Source: CAZGTQ01 sp964528575
GTDB taxonomy: Bacteria; Planctomycetota; UBA1135; GCA-002686595
Direction of reading: 5' to 3'
DNA length: 13,171 bases
Assembly (NCBI GenBank): GCA_964528575.1
Contig: CAZGTQ010000038.1
Location: forward strand, 1-13,171
A program made the position numbers and the translations under genes. Positions within the stretch are counted from its first letter, which is position 1. Every line of letters starts with the position of its first letter. Shown here one piece after another: positions 5,968-13,171 of the stretch. Below the pieces are notes generated by a model that made no database searches, was not told the DNA's origin, and was given only the letters and a program-made list of their open reading frames with translations.

Positions 5968-6129
5968 CCTGCGCGCCGCGCGCGGCAGCATCGCTGCCCC
6001 ATGCCGGCCCTCCGCTTCACGCCGGTTCAGACGAACGGACGGCGGTACGGGCTCGTCAGGCGTCGGTGGTAACACCTCGATCGGCCTGAGGGGCGAGTCG
6101 GCGCGTCGACCGGACGGAAGCGCGACCCG

Positions 6130-6873
6130 TTGTCGTCGACGATCTCGTCGAGCGATGCGAGCGTGCCGTTGGGGCCGTCGCACGAGCCGAGTCGCCGTCG
6201 TGCACGGGCCGGACGCAGCCGCTCGGCACCGGCGTCGCCGGACCGCACACGCTCGGATTGGGCCGTCGTCGGAACGTCACGCGACCTGGACTATCCGTTC
6301 GAGTTCTACACGCCCGACGAAGTGCACGATCTGCTGGAGAGCGTCGGTCTCGACACGTACGGCGAGATCCTGATCGACGAGTTCGTCGGAGTCGCAGCCC
6401 TGCGCGGCGACGTCTCCGCGTGGATCCGTGAGTGGCAGGACGGCTTCCGCGCCGAGCGGATCGGACGCCGCGGCTTCTTCGCCGAACGCGGCGCCGGCCT
6501 CGACTCGACCGGCGCCGTCGAGACGACCGTCGTCAACGAGACCGATCGGTGGCGGCCGTGCGAGTTCACCGCGTCGATCTACCGCCGCGCCGGAGCGGAG
6601 CTCGTCGAGCACGCGTCCGTCTGCGGGATCCTTTACATGCCGCCGCGGCGGAGCGTGGCGGTGCGCGTGACGTTCGACGGGCACGGGCGAGGGCTCGCCC
6701 TCGACGCGGACGGCCCGCACGTCGCGTTCCCCCAGCGCCGCGCGGACCCGCCGCCGGAGGACGGTCCGCTCGAGGCGCACCTCACCGTGCTCCCCTCCGG
6801 CTTCCCGCGGACCGACCGGACGGCGCGCCTGTTCCCGCGCTGCTGCGCGGTGCTCTCGCTGGGCGAGCGTTGA
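6130..6873 (+). CDS. Hypothetical protein, start uncertain, possibly 5'-truncated
   Basis: The frame keeps coding periodicity to the TGA at 6871-6873. The only starts near the upstream stop (TAA 6070-6072) are non-ATG: TTG 6130, then GTG 6163 and TTG 6169, none with a good Shine-Dalgarno. From TTG 6130 the product has 247 residues. The first 45 are Ser/Arg-rich and unlike a folded domain. From about residue 52 it looks natural. YPFEFYTPDEVHDLLESVGL (55-74) resembles the late helix region of UbiE-type methyltransferases. The remainder (about 95-247) contains WIREWQDGF, RWRPCEF and a beta-rich C-terminus that I do not recognise. There is no signal peptide or membrane segment. It could be a gene whose 5' part was lost, or a fusion of a methyltransferase tail with an unknown domain. 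Confidence 0.5.
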   Translation: MSSTISSSDASVPLGPSHEPSRRRARAGRSRSAPASPDRTRSDWAVVGTSRDLDYPFEFYTPDEVHDLLESVGLDTYGEILIDEFVGVAALRGDVSAWIREWQDGFRAERIGRRGFFAERGAGLDSTGAVETTVVNETDRWRPCEFTASIYRRAGAELVEHASVCGILYMPPRRSVAVRVTFDGHGRGLALDADGPHVAFPQRRADPPPEDGPLEAHLTVLPSGFPRTDRTARLFPRCCAVLSLGER

Positions 6874-6904
6874 CGGCCGCGCGCGCGGGCGGATTCGCAG
6901 TTGC

Positions 6905-6925
6905 GCAAGGGTGGGCTTCCCTTGC
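6905..6925 (+). terminator. Hairpin between the hypothetical gene and the DUF3352-like gene
   Basis: GCAAGGG (6905-6911) and CCCTTGC (6919-6925) form a perfect 7-bp stem with a 7-nt loop, 31 bases after the TGA at 6873 and 72 bases before the next ATG. Only a short AAT follows, so it is a weak terminator candidate. Confidence 0.4.
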
Positions 6926-6997
6926 CCAATAAGGCGTTCGAGCCGTCCGTATCCGACCCGCGTCACCGCCACCTCCAAGAACAGGGGAGTCGTTCCG

Positions 6998-9214
6998 ATG
7001 AGGCCCGCGATCGTCCCGTTGTTGCTCGTGCTCGCCGCCGTTCCGCTCGCCGCACAGCGCGGCGCGACCCGCTCGCTACGCCTCGAGGAGCTGGCTCCCG
7101 CCGATTCGTTCGCCTTCGCGCGCTTCGCGGGGCTCGACGCGTCGAGCGCGGCCGCCGAAGGGCTCGGGCTCTTCCAACTGTGGAAGGAGCCGCAGGTCCA
7201 GCGCTTCCTCGCCGAGATCGTCGAGCAGTACGAAGCGATGGCCGCGGGCACGCCGGACCAGATCGTGGGCCAGTGGGATGCGCTCGAGCGCCAGTTCGGC
7301 GGCGGGCTCTCCGTCGTGCTCGCCGACGTCACGTTGCTGTGGACCGACGACGGCCCGGTGCCGATGCCGGGCGTTCTCGTCGGCCTCGACGTCGCCGGCC
7401 GCCGCAGCGAGGTCGAGCAGAGCCTCGCCGCGCTGGCCGAGAACATGTCGTTCGAAGTGTCGCACCGCTCGCACGCCGGCCGCGACGTCACGGTGCTGCG
7501 GCCGCAGCTCGGGCCGCCGATCGCGATCCACTACGCGTTCGTCGAGAACCTGCTCGTCGCGGGGCTGAGCCAGCACCTCGTCGACCGCTGCATCGACAAC
7601 GCCGCCACGGACGGTCCGTCGCTCGCCGGCAACCGCGCGCTGCGAGACGCGCGCGCGAAGGCGGATGCCGAACCGCTCGTCGAGCTGTACCTCGACGTGC
7701 GCGAGCTCGCGCGGCGCGTCGGCGGGCTCGTCCCGCTCGAGGTGCGCGAGGCGCTCCACACGCTCGGCCTCGACTCGATCGACGCGCTCTACTACGCGAG
7801 CGCCGTCCACGACGGCGACAGTTTCGACACGTTCTACGTCGCCGCGCCGGCGCCGCGCCGTGGGCTGCTCGCGCTCGGCGGCGAGGGCGGTCTCGACGAG
7901 CGCAGCCTCGCGTTCGTGCCGGAGACGGCGGTCGCGGTCGCTGCGCTGGACGTGCGCGTCGCGGGGGCGTGGGACGCGCTCTGGAGCGCGTTCGAGGGGC
8001 TGGCGCCGCCGCAGGTCACCGCGCAGGCGCGCGCCCAGCTCCAGGGCGCGGAGTCGGAGCTCGGCTTCGGCATCCGCGACGGACTGCTCGCGGCGCTGGG
8101 GGACGAGCTCGTCGTCTACGCCGAGCTGCCGCGCGACGGCGTCGTTCCGAACGTCGTGATGTCCCTCGCGTTGCGCGACGGCGCGAAGGTCGGCGAGATC
8201 CTCGGGACCGTGCTCGCGGCGTCCGGCACGGACGTGCGCGAGGTCGAGTTCGGCGAGTACGCGCTGTACGTCGTCGAGACGGGCGCGCAGGACGTGCCGG
8301 TCAAGCCGACGTTCACGGTGATGGTCGACCGCCTCGTCGTCGGCCTCACGCCGGGCGCGCTGCGCTCGGCGCTGCGCCAGCTCGAGGGCGGAGCGGGCCC
8401 GAGCCTCGTCGAGACGCAGGGCTTCCGCGACGCGTTCCGCGGCATCGACTGGCGCGGCGCGTGCACGCTCGAGTACGTCGACGTGCCGCGTCTCGTCGCG
8501 TACGGCCTCAACGCGGCGGACGCGATGCTCGCGACGGCGGACGACGAGGAGCTGCCGTTCGATCCGCTGCTCGTGCCCGGCGAGGACATCGTGCTGCGGC
8601 ACATGAACGGCTGGGCCGAGATCGGCGACGCGGACGAGGGCGGTCTGTTCTTCCGCTCGCGCTCGATCTCGCTGGCGACCGTGCTCGCCCTCGGCGCGCG
8701 CTTCTTCGCGGAAGCGCCGGGAGCGCCGCCCTACGTGCTGCGGACGGCAGGGAGCGGCCACTCGATCCCGGCGCCACGCCCCGCGATCGAGGTCGCGCCC
8801 GTTCCCGCGCAGGCGCCGGCGGGCGTCGTGAACCCGCTGGGCGCGGGCGATCCGCGCGAGGCGCAGATCCGCGCTCGGATCGCGCAGCTCGACGGCGCGC
8901 TGGCCGCGTCGCCGGACGACGGCGGCCTGCACTTCCAGCGCGCGCTCGCGCTCGGCCAGGTCCGCCGTTTCGAGGACGCGATCGACGACTACGAGCGGGC
9001 CCGCGAGCTCGGCTTCCGCCCGGAGACGACCGCGTACAACCTCGCGTGCTCGTACAGCCTGCTCGGCAAGAGCGAGAAGGCGCTCGACTGGCTGGAGACC
9101 GCGCTCGACGAGGGCTTCGCCGACCGCGCGATCCTCGACGGCGACTCCGACCTCGACGCGATCCGCCCCGAGCCCCGCTTCGAGGAGCTCGTCGAGCGCT
9201 ACCTCGGCGGCTGA
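6998..9214 (+). CDS. Exported DUF3352-like protein with C-terminal TPR repeats
   Basis: The 738-residue product starts with a Sec signal peptide (RPAIVPLLLVLAAVPLAAQ, cleavage near residue 19-20). ATG 6998 is chosen over the longer frame because AGGGGAG (6983-6989) lies 8 bases upstream and the signal peptide begins exactly there. A long alpha/beta region (about 27-590) alternates phrases such as ADSFAFARFAGLD and VLVGLDVAGRRSEVEQSLAAL. This is the pattern of DUF3352-type extracytoplasmic proteins, in which the same fold is repeated. A proline/alanine-rich linker (about 585-625) leads to TPR-like helices at 638-738, including FQRALALGQVRRFEDAIDDY and AYNLACSYSLLGKSEKALDW. No catalytic motif is seen. 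A role in envelope protein interactions is inferred from the TPRs. The gene converges on pdxR. Confidence 0.78.
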   Translation: MRPAIVPLLLVLAAVPLAAQRGATRSLRLEELAPADSFAFARFAGLDASSAAAEGLGLFQLWKEPQVQRFLAEIVEQYEAMAAGTPDQIVGQWDALERQFGGGLSVVLADVTLLWTDDGPVPMPGVLVGLDVAGRRSEVEQSLAALAENMSFEVSHRSHAGRDVTVLRPQLGPPIAIHYAFVENLLVAGLSQHLVDRCIDNAATDGPSLAGNRALRDARAKADAEPLVELYLDVRELARRVGGLVPLEVREALHTLGLDSIDALYYASAVHDGDSFDTFYVAAPAPRRGLLALGGEGGLDERSLAFVPETAVAVAALDVRVAGAWDALWSAFEGLAPPQVTAQARAQLQGAESELGFGIRDGLLAALGDELVVYAELPRDGVVPNVVMSLALRDGAKVGEILGTVLAASGTDVREVEFGEYALYVVETGAQDVPVKPTFTVMVDRLVVGLTPGALRSALRQLEGGAGPSLVETQGFRDAFRGIDWRGACTLEYVDVPRLVAYGLNAADAMLATADDEELPFDPLLVPGEDIVLRHMNGWAEIGDADEGGLFFRSRSISLATVLALGARFFAEAPGAPPYVLRTAGSGHSIPAPRPAIEVAPVPAQAPAGVVNPLGAGDPREAQIRARIAQLDGALAASPDDGGLHFQRALALGQVRRFEDAIDDYERARELGFRPETTAYNLACSYSLLGKSEKALDWLETALDEGFADRAILDGDSDLDAIRPEPRFEELVERYLGG

Positions 9215-9259
9215 CGGCCGAGACGCGCGCGGCATCCGTCGCTCGCCTCGGTCGTTCGC

Positions 9260-10672
9260 CTACACCACCGCGCAGCGTTCCGCGCCGGGGCGCTCGAGCA
9301 GGCTCGCCAAACGCGCGAGCGCTTGCTCGAGCGCCTCGCGGCTCGGCGGCGTGCCGATGCACAGGCGCACCGCGTGCGGCGCGCTGCCGCGGCCGACGAC
9401 GAACACGCGCGAGGGCGAGATGCGCACGTCGGCGCGCTCGGCGCGCGCGACGAAGTCCTCGCTGCGCCACGGCTCGGGCAACGTCGCCCAGACGTGGCAG
9501 CTCGCGGGATCCGAGCACGTCGCCAGGTCCGGGAACACGGCGTCGAAGAGCCGCCTGCGCGTCGCGATCTCCGCGCGCTTCGCCGCGACCAGGCGCGCCG
9601 CCGTCCCGTCCTCGAACCAACGCGTCGCGAGCTCCGCCGTCAGCGGCGCCGACATCCACGTCAGCGCCGCGAGGCTCGCGACGAGACGCTCGACGACGAG
9701 CGGCCCGTGCCGCGGGTCGTCGGGCGCGAGCAAGAGCCCGACGCGCAGGCCCGCCGCGATGCTCTTCGACGTCCCGACGACGTAGTAGGCGAGCTCGGGC
9801 GCGAGCGCAGCGAGCGGAGGCGGCGGCGAGTCGTGTAGGAACGCGTACGTGTCGTCCTCGACGAGCGCGACGCCGTGCGCGCGCGCGATCGCGACGAGCG
9901 CCAGGCGCCGCTCGAGCGGCAGCACCGTGCCCGTGGGGTTCTGCAGCGTCGGCATGCAGTACAGCGCCTTGGGCGCGTGGCGCCGGCACGCGCGCTCGAA
10001 CGACTCGGGCACGAGGCCGTGCTCGTCCGCGGCGAGCGGCTCCAGCCGCAGGCCGAGCGTCGCCGCGAGCCCCTTCATCCCCGGATACGTGCACGGCTCG
10101 GTCGCGACGACGTCGCCCGCGCTCGCGAGCGTCGCGAACGCGACCGCCAGCGCGTGCTGCGCGCCGCCGCACACGAGCGTGCGCTCCGCCGACGCCGCGA
10201 CGCCCGAGCGCGCGAGCCAACGCGCGCCCGCCTCGCGGTGCGGCGCGAGCCCCGCGGCGCGGTAGCCGTGGAACAGCCGCGCGAGGTCCGGCGCGCGCGC
10301 GAGCTCCTCGAGCGCCGCGCCGAACGGCGGCGCGAGCTCCTCGAGCGGCACGTTGAACGCGAGGTCGACCACGCCGGGGCCCGCCGCCTCGCCGTCGGGC
10401 GCCGCGACCAGGTCGCCCAGCGGCGCGCCGCGCGCTCGCACGTACGTCCCGCGGCCGACCTCGCCGCTGACCAGCCCGCGCCGGCGCGCCTCGGCATACG
10501 CGCGCGTCACCGTGCCGACGTTGAGCCCCAGCCGCAGCGCGAGCGCGCGGTGCGTGGGGAGGCGCTCGCCGGGCGCGAGCCGCTCGGCGGCGACGTCGGC
10601 GGCGAGCGCGTCCGCCAGCGCGAGGTAGAGCGGATGGGCGCCGCGCGGCACAGCGGGGATCCACATTGTCAT
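9260..10672 (-). CDS. pdxR: MocR-type PLP-binding transcription regulator, probable PdxR
   Basis: The 470-residue product has a GntR-type winged helix (about 13-80; LPTHRALALRLGLNVGTVTR is the recognition region and GRGTYV the wing). It is followed by a fold-type I aminotransferase-like domain. Cofactor-site residues are present: QNPTG (244-248), VEDDTY (271-276), and GTSKSIAAGLR (300-310) with PLP-binding Lys303 and Arg310. This is the MocR architecture. Transcription is divergent from pdxST with only 51 bases between the start codons, which strongly suggests PdxR, the PLP-sensing regulator of pdxST. It would act as activator when PLP is scarce and usually represses itself. ATG 10672 and ATG 10666 are both possible (MTMW start), and neither has a Shine-Dalgarno, so the mRNA may be leaderless. 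Confidence 0.88.
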   Translation of the reverse strand: MTMWIPAVPRGAHPLYLALADALAADVAAERLAPGERLPTHRALALRLGLNVGTVTRAYAEARRRGLVSGEVGRGTYVRARGAPLGDLVAAPDGEAAGPGVVDLAFNVPLEELAPPFGAALEELARAPDLARLFHGYRAAGLAPHREAGARWLARSGVAASAERTLVCGGAQHALAVAFATLASAGDVVATEPCTYPGMKGLAATLGLRLEPLAADEHGLVPESFERACRRHAPKALYCMPTLQNPTGTVLPLERRLALVAIARAHGVALVEDDTYAFLHDSPPPPLAALAPELAYYVVGTSKSIAAGLRVGLLLAPDDPRHGPLVVERLVASLAALTWMSAPLTAELATRWFEDGTAARLVAAKRAEIATRRRLFDAVFPDLATCSDPASCHVWATLPEPWRSEDFVARAERADVRISPSRVFVVGRGSAPHAVRLCIGTPPSREALEQALARLASLLERPGAERCAVV

Positions 10673-10731
10673 GCACACAGGGTTCGGATTGCGGGGTCGA
10701 GCAGGACGTCGTAGAAGCGCAGCATGACAAT
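10665..10731. promoter_or_regulatory. Candidate PdxR operator: perfect inverted repeat over both divergent start codons
   Basis: ATTGTCATGC (10665-10674) and GCATGACAAT (10722-10731) are a perfect 10-bp inverted repeat, 57 bp centre to centre. Each arm contains a start codon: pdxR ATG on the minus strand and pdxS ATG on the plus strand. A further ATTGT-N7-ACAAT lies inside pdxS at 10761-10777, so the GACAAT box occurs again as a direct repeat at 10726-10731 and 10772-10777. MocR/PdxR proteins are known to bind sets of direct or inverted short repeats between pdxR and pdxST. Operator function is an inference. Confidence 0.5.
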
Positions 10732-11662
10732 CGATCGCGACAAGCGCCAGAATGGCGCGGATTGTGTTGCAGACAATCTCCCCGGTCCCGACGGCTTCGC
10801 GCTGAAGGTCGGGCTCGCCCGCATGCTCGCCGGCGGCGTGATCCTCGACGTGACGAGCGCCGACGAGGCGCGCCTCGCCGAGGACGCGGGCGCCACGGCG
10901 GTCATGGCGCTCGAGCGCGTCCCCGCCGACATCCGCCGCGAGGGCGGCGTCGCGCGCATGGCGGCGATCGACCGCATCCGCGCGATCGCCGCCGCCGTGA
11001 CGATCCCGGTCATGGCGAAGTGCCGCATCGGCCACTTCGCCGAGGCGCGCGTGCTCGAGGCGCTCGAGGTCGACTTCGTCGACGAGAGCGAGGTGCTCAC
11101 GCCCGCCGACGCCGAGCACCAGGTCGACAAGCACGCGTTCCGCGTCCCGTTCGTGTGCGGCGCGACGAGCCTCGGCGAGGCGCTGCGCCGCATCGGCGAG
11201 GGCGCCGCGCTGATCCGCACGAAGGGCGAAGCGGGCACCGGGGACGTCGTCGAGGCGGTGCGCCACCTGCGGCGGATGCGGCGCGAGCTGGCCGACCTCG
11301 TCGCGGCGGGGCGCGAGGAGCTGCCGGCGCGCGCGAAGGAGCTGGGCGCGCCGGTCGAGGTCGTGCGCGCCGTGCACGCGCGCGGCGCCCTCGTGGTCCC
11401 GAGCTTCGCGGCCGGCGGCATCGCGACGCCGGCGGACGCCGCGCTCGTGATGGCGCTCGGCGCCGAGGCGGTCTTCGTCGGCTCCGGGGTGTTCAAGTCG
11501 GACGATCCGGCGCGCACGGCCGCGGCGATCGTCAAGGCGACGGCGGCGCACGACGACCCGGCTGCGCTGCTCGAGGCGTGCGCGCAGAGCGGCGGCCCGA
11601 TGCGCGGCCGGGGCGCGCGCGAGCTCGCGCCCGACGAGCTGCTCGCGACGCGAGGCTGGTGA
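10724..11662 (+). CDS. pdxS: Pyridoxal 5'-phosphate synthase subunit PdxS
   Basis: PdxS is the synthase subunit of the DXP-independent vitamin B6 pathway. It condenses ribose 5-phosphate, glyceraldehyde 3-phosphate and ammonia from PdxT into PLP in the cytoplasm. The 312-residue product aligns with the family throughout: GGVILDV with Asp42, MALERVPADIRREGGVARM (61-79), PVMAK with Lys99 (imine-forming, equivalent to Lys81 of Bacillus subtilis), ARIGH-like RIGHFAEARVLEAL, DESEVLTPAD, RTKGE with the second lysine Lys167 (equivalent to Lys149), SFAAGGIATPADAAL, FVGSGVFKS, and the conserved RGW end. ATG 10724 is the only usable start. It gives an N-terminus some 18 residues longer than B. subtilis PdxS, and that extension contains the second ATTGT/ACAAT pair. 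The stop overlaps pdxT by one base, so the two are translationally coupled. Confidence 0.97.
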   Translation: MTIDRDKRQNGADCVADNLPGPDGFALKVGLARMLAGGVILDVTSADEARLAEDAGATAVMALERVPADIRREGGVARMAAIDRIRAIAAAVTIPVMAKCRIGHFAEARVLEALEVDFVDESEVLTPADAEHQVDKHAFRVPFVCGATSLGEALRRIGEGAALIRTKGEAGTGDVVEAVRHLRRMRRELADLVAAGREELPARAKELGAPVEVVRAVHARGALVVPSFAAGGIATPADAALVMALGAEAVFVGSGVFKSDDPARTAAAIVKATAAHDDPAALLEACAQSGGPMRGRGARELAPDELLATRGW

Positions 11663-12246
11663 TGCGCGCCGGCGTCCTCGCGCTCCAGGGCGGCGTGCGC
11701 CCGCACCTCGACGCGTTCGAGCGGCTCGGCGTGCGCGCGGAGCCCGTGCGCACCGCGGCCGCGCTCGCGCGGCTCACGCACCTCGTGCTGCCCGGCGGCG
11801 AGTCGACCGCGATCGCGCGGCTCGGCGAGCGCCTCGGCCTGTGGCCCGTGCTGCGCGAGCGATTCGCCGCGGGCGAGCTCGCGCTCTTCGGCACGTGTGC
11901 GGGCGCGATCCTGCTCGGCGACGGCGAGGGGCCGCCGCCGCGGCTCGCGCTCGTCGACGCGACGCTCGAGCGCAACGCCTACGGCCGCCAGCTCGACTCG
12001 TTCGAGCGCGAGCTCGAGATCGACGGGCTCGGCGCGCTGCGCGGCGTCTTCATCCGCGCACCGCGCGTCACGCGCGTCGGCCCCGGCGTGCGCGTGCTCG
12101 CGCGCGCGGGTGCCGATCCGGTGCTGCTCGACGCGCCCGGGGCGTTGCTCGCGACGTTCCACCCCGAGCTCGCCGGAAGCGACGCCCTGCACGCGCTGTT
12201 CCTCGAGCGCTCGAGCGTGCGCGCGGCCACGGGAGGAGCGGCATGA
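11662..12246 (+). CDS. pdxT: Pyridoxal 5'-phosphate synthase glutaminase subunit PdxT
   Basis: PdxT hydrolyses glutamine and passes ammonia through a channel to PdxS. The 194-residue product has the class I glutamine amidotransferase triad: Cys79 in FGTCAGAILL (76-85), and His167 and Glu169 in FHPEL. Other family signatures are GVLALQGGVRPH (4-15), LPGGEST (43-49) and RNAYGRQ (104-110). The length is normal. The ATG shares its first base with the last base of the pdxS TGA (TGATG), the usual coupled pdxST arrangement. The tail after His177 diverges and ends in an Ala/Gly-rich stretch next to the Shine-Dalgarno of the following gene. Confidence 0.96.
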   Translation: MRAGVLALQGGVRPHLDAFERLGVRAEPVRTAAALARLTHLVLPGGESTAIARLGERLGLWPVLRERFAAGELALFGTCAGAILLGDGEGPPPRLALVDATLERNAYGRQLDSFERELEIDGLGALRGVFIRAPRVTRVGPGVRVLARAGADPVLLDAPGALLATFHPELAGSDALHALFLERSSVRAATGGAA

Positions 12247-12887
12247 GCGAACGCACGCGCCTGCGCCGCCTCCCGCAACGCGCGATCGAGAGCCGGAGCG
12301 AGATCGACGCGATCCTCGACCGCGGCCTCGTCGCGCACGTCGGCATCGCCGGCGCGGACGGCGAAGCGCCGTTCGTGATCCCGATGGTCTACGCGCGCGA
12401 CGGCGACCGCCTGCTCCTGCACGGCTCGTCCGCCAGCCGCCTGCTCCGCGCGCTCGCCGCGGGCGCGCCCGCGTGCGCGACCGTCACGCTGCTCGACGGC
12501 CTCGTCGTCGCGCGCTCGGCGTTCCACCATTCGCTGAACTACCGCTCGGTCGTCGTCTTCGGCCGCGGCCGTGCGCTCGAGGAGCCCGGCGAGAAGCGCC
12601 GCGCGCTCGACGCGATCGTCGAGCACGTGCTGCCCGGCCGCTCGCGCGAGGCGCGCGCGCCGAACGACCTCGAGCTGCGCGCGACCACCGTCGTCGCGCT
12701 CGCGATCGACGAGGTCTCGGGGAAGCGGCGCACCGGCATGCCCGTCGACGACGAATCCGACCTCGCGCTGCCGATCTGGGCCGGCCTCGTCCCGCTCGCG
12801 CTGCGCGCCGCAGAGCCGCTCGCCGCGGACGGGGTGCACGTCCCGCCGCCGCCGTCGGTGCTCGCGAGCGCGCAACGCGTCCCGTGA
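12243..12887 (+). CDS. Pyridoxamine 5'-phosphate oxidase-like flavin-binding protein
   Basis: The 214-residue product looks like the Pyridox_oxidase_2/NimA-like split-barrel group. It has RAIESRSEIDAILDRGLVAHVG (13-34), PFVIPMVYARDGDRLLLHG (43-61), ATVTLLDGLVVARSAFHHSLNYRSVV (79-104, His95-His96) and LPIWAGLVPL near the end, each matching conserved stretches of that group. These proteins usually bind FMN or heme; many are unassigned. It overlaps pdxT by 4 bp (ATGA), with GGAGGAG at 12232-12238 in front, so it is cotranslated with the PLP synthase. A role in B6 vitamer interconversion is therefore attractive, but its closest relatives are not classical PdxH, so this is an inference. Confidence 0.85.
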   Translation: MSERTRLRRLPQRAIESRSEIDAILDRGLVAHVGIAGADGEAPFVIPMVYARDGDRLLLHGSSASRLLRALAAGAPACATVTLLDGLVVARSAFHHSLNYRSVVVFGRGRALEEPGEKRRALDAIVEHVLPGRSREARAPNDLELRATTVVALAIDEVSGKRRTGMPVDDESDLALPIWAGLVPLALRAAEPLAADGVHVPPPPSVLASAQRVP

Positions 12888-13034
12888 TCGCGTTCGGGCG
12901 CTGCGAGCGAAACGACGCACGCCGGGGCTTCACTCCGGACGTCGAAGGGGTTCTCTTGGTGCGCCGGGCGAGCCGTCCACGTCGAGCCGACAGGACGAGC
13001 CGACCGCGACGGGCCGCTCTGAAAGGAAACAGCG

Positions 13035-13171
13035 ATGTTCGAGATCCGGATGCAGCACCCCGCGAAGAACGCGCTCGACGGCGAGCTGATCGCCTGGCTC
13101 TCGGAGCGCCTGGACGAGGCCGACGGGCGGCCGCTGCTCCTCACGGGCAGCGACGGCGCGTTCAGCGCGGG
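13035..13171 (+). CDS. Enoyl-CoA hydratase/isomerase (crotonase) family protein, 3' end outside window
   Basis: AAGGAA (13023-13028) precedes ATG 13035 at 6 bases. The first 45 residues show the crotonase N-terminus: an NALDGELIAWLSERL helix, then RPLLLTGSDGAFSAG, matching the family's V-L-x-G-x-G-x-x-F-S-x-G motif that forms part of the CoA-binding oxyanion site. The rest lies beyond the window, so the reaction (hydration, isomerisation or another CoA-thioester chemistry) cannot be set. It is separated from the B6 genes by 147 bases in which I see no gene. Confidence 0.85.
   Translation, partial: MFEIRMQHPAKNALDGELIAWLSERLDEADGRPLLLTGSDGAFSA

Noticed and set aside
4293..6020. Minus-strand frame of 575 codons opposite the deaminase gene
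   Set aside because: It is the mirror of a well-supported deaminase with all metal-binding residues. The minus frame has no recognisable motif.
6027..6248. Minus-strand frame with a natural-looking stretch (GPNGTLASLDEIVDDNG)
   Set aside because: Its third codon positions coincide with those of the plus-strand frame, so the GC3 signal does not favour it. It lacks a good start and its last residues are Arg-rich and unlike a protein tail.
9215..9259. Terminator between the convergent DUF3352-like and pdxR genes
   Set aside because: Only a 5-bp stem with a long loop can be drawn in these 45 bases, which is not enough to call.
6901..10356. Plus-strand frame of 1151 codons
   Set aside because: The product is Arg/Ala/Pro-rich low-complexity sequence that shadows the DUF3352-like gene and the antisense of pdxR. 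It has no domain.
9260..11551. Single long minus-strand frame of 763 codons running through pdxS and pdxR
   Set aside because: Only the part from ATG 10672 down is PdxR. The upstream portion is the antisense of pdxS and is open only because of high GC.

Overview
The window is very GC-rich (about 70% by eye) with strong G/C preference at third codon positions. This helps separate real genes from shadow frames. No rRNA, tRNA, CRISPR array, intact insertion sequence or replication origin was seen. The best lineage clue is the cysteine-rich secreted protein at 1412-1861. It resembles a C-terminal module (GTGCPG start, IGTTF, PNNPAxIGATxxLQ near the end) that I associate with secreted proteins of high-GC Planctomycetota. 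A signal-peptide DUF3352-like/TPR protein and a metacaspase fit the same picture, but the assignment is an inference.

Layout. 1-242: 3' end of a probable exported protein. 243-420: a repeat-rich intergenic stretch with 10-bp periodicity and a hairpin touching the next start codon. 421-1059: a SAM-dependent methyltransferase whose 3' end looks frameshifted and cut off. 1116-1319 (-): an unrecognised fragment with a strong coding signature. 1412-1861: the secreted Cys-rich protein. 1990-2170 (-): a decayed transposase tail that I read as IS1380-like. Segment 950-2170 therefore looks like a scar of past rearrangement, with two similar minus-strand hairpins at 1004-1034 and 1988-2017.

2418-5945 holds the most unusual pair. 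The first gene (2535-4331) encodes an alpha/beta-hydrolase-like domain fused to a metacaspase (C14) domain, preceded by a leader with a hairpin and a tiny overlapping ORF. The second (4386-5945) encodes an exported adenosine deaminase-family protein, again preceded by a tiny ORF that ends in an ATGA overlap. 6130-6873 is an unrecognised protein with an uncertain start, and 6998-9214 is an exported DUF3352-like/TPR protein.

9260-12887 is a vitamin B6 module. A MocR-type regulator, very probably PdxR (-), is divergent from pdxS-pdxT, which produce pyridoxal 5'-phosphate from ribose 5-phosphate, glyceraldehyde 3-phosphate and glutamine. A flavin/PNPOx-like protein is joined to pdxT by a 4-bp overlap. 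A perfect 10-bp inverted repeat covers both divergent start codons and is a good operator candidate. At 13035 an enoyl-CoA hydratase/isomerase-family gene begins and runs off the end.
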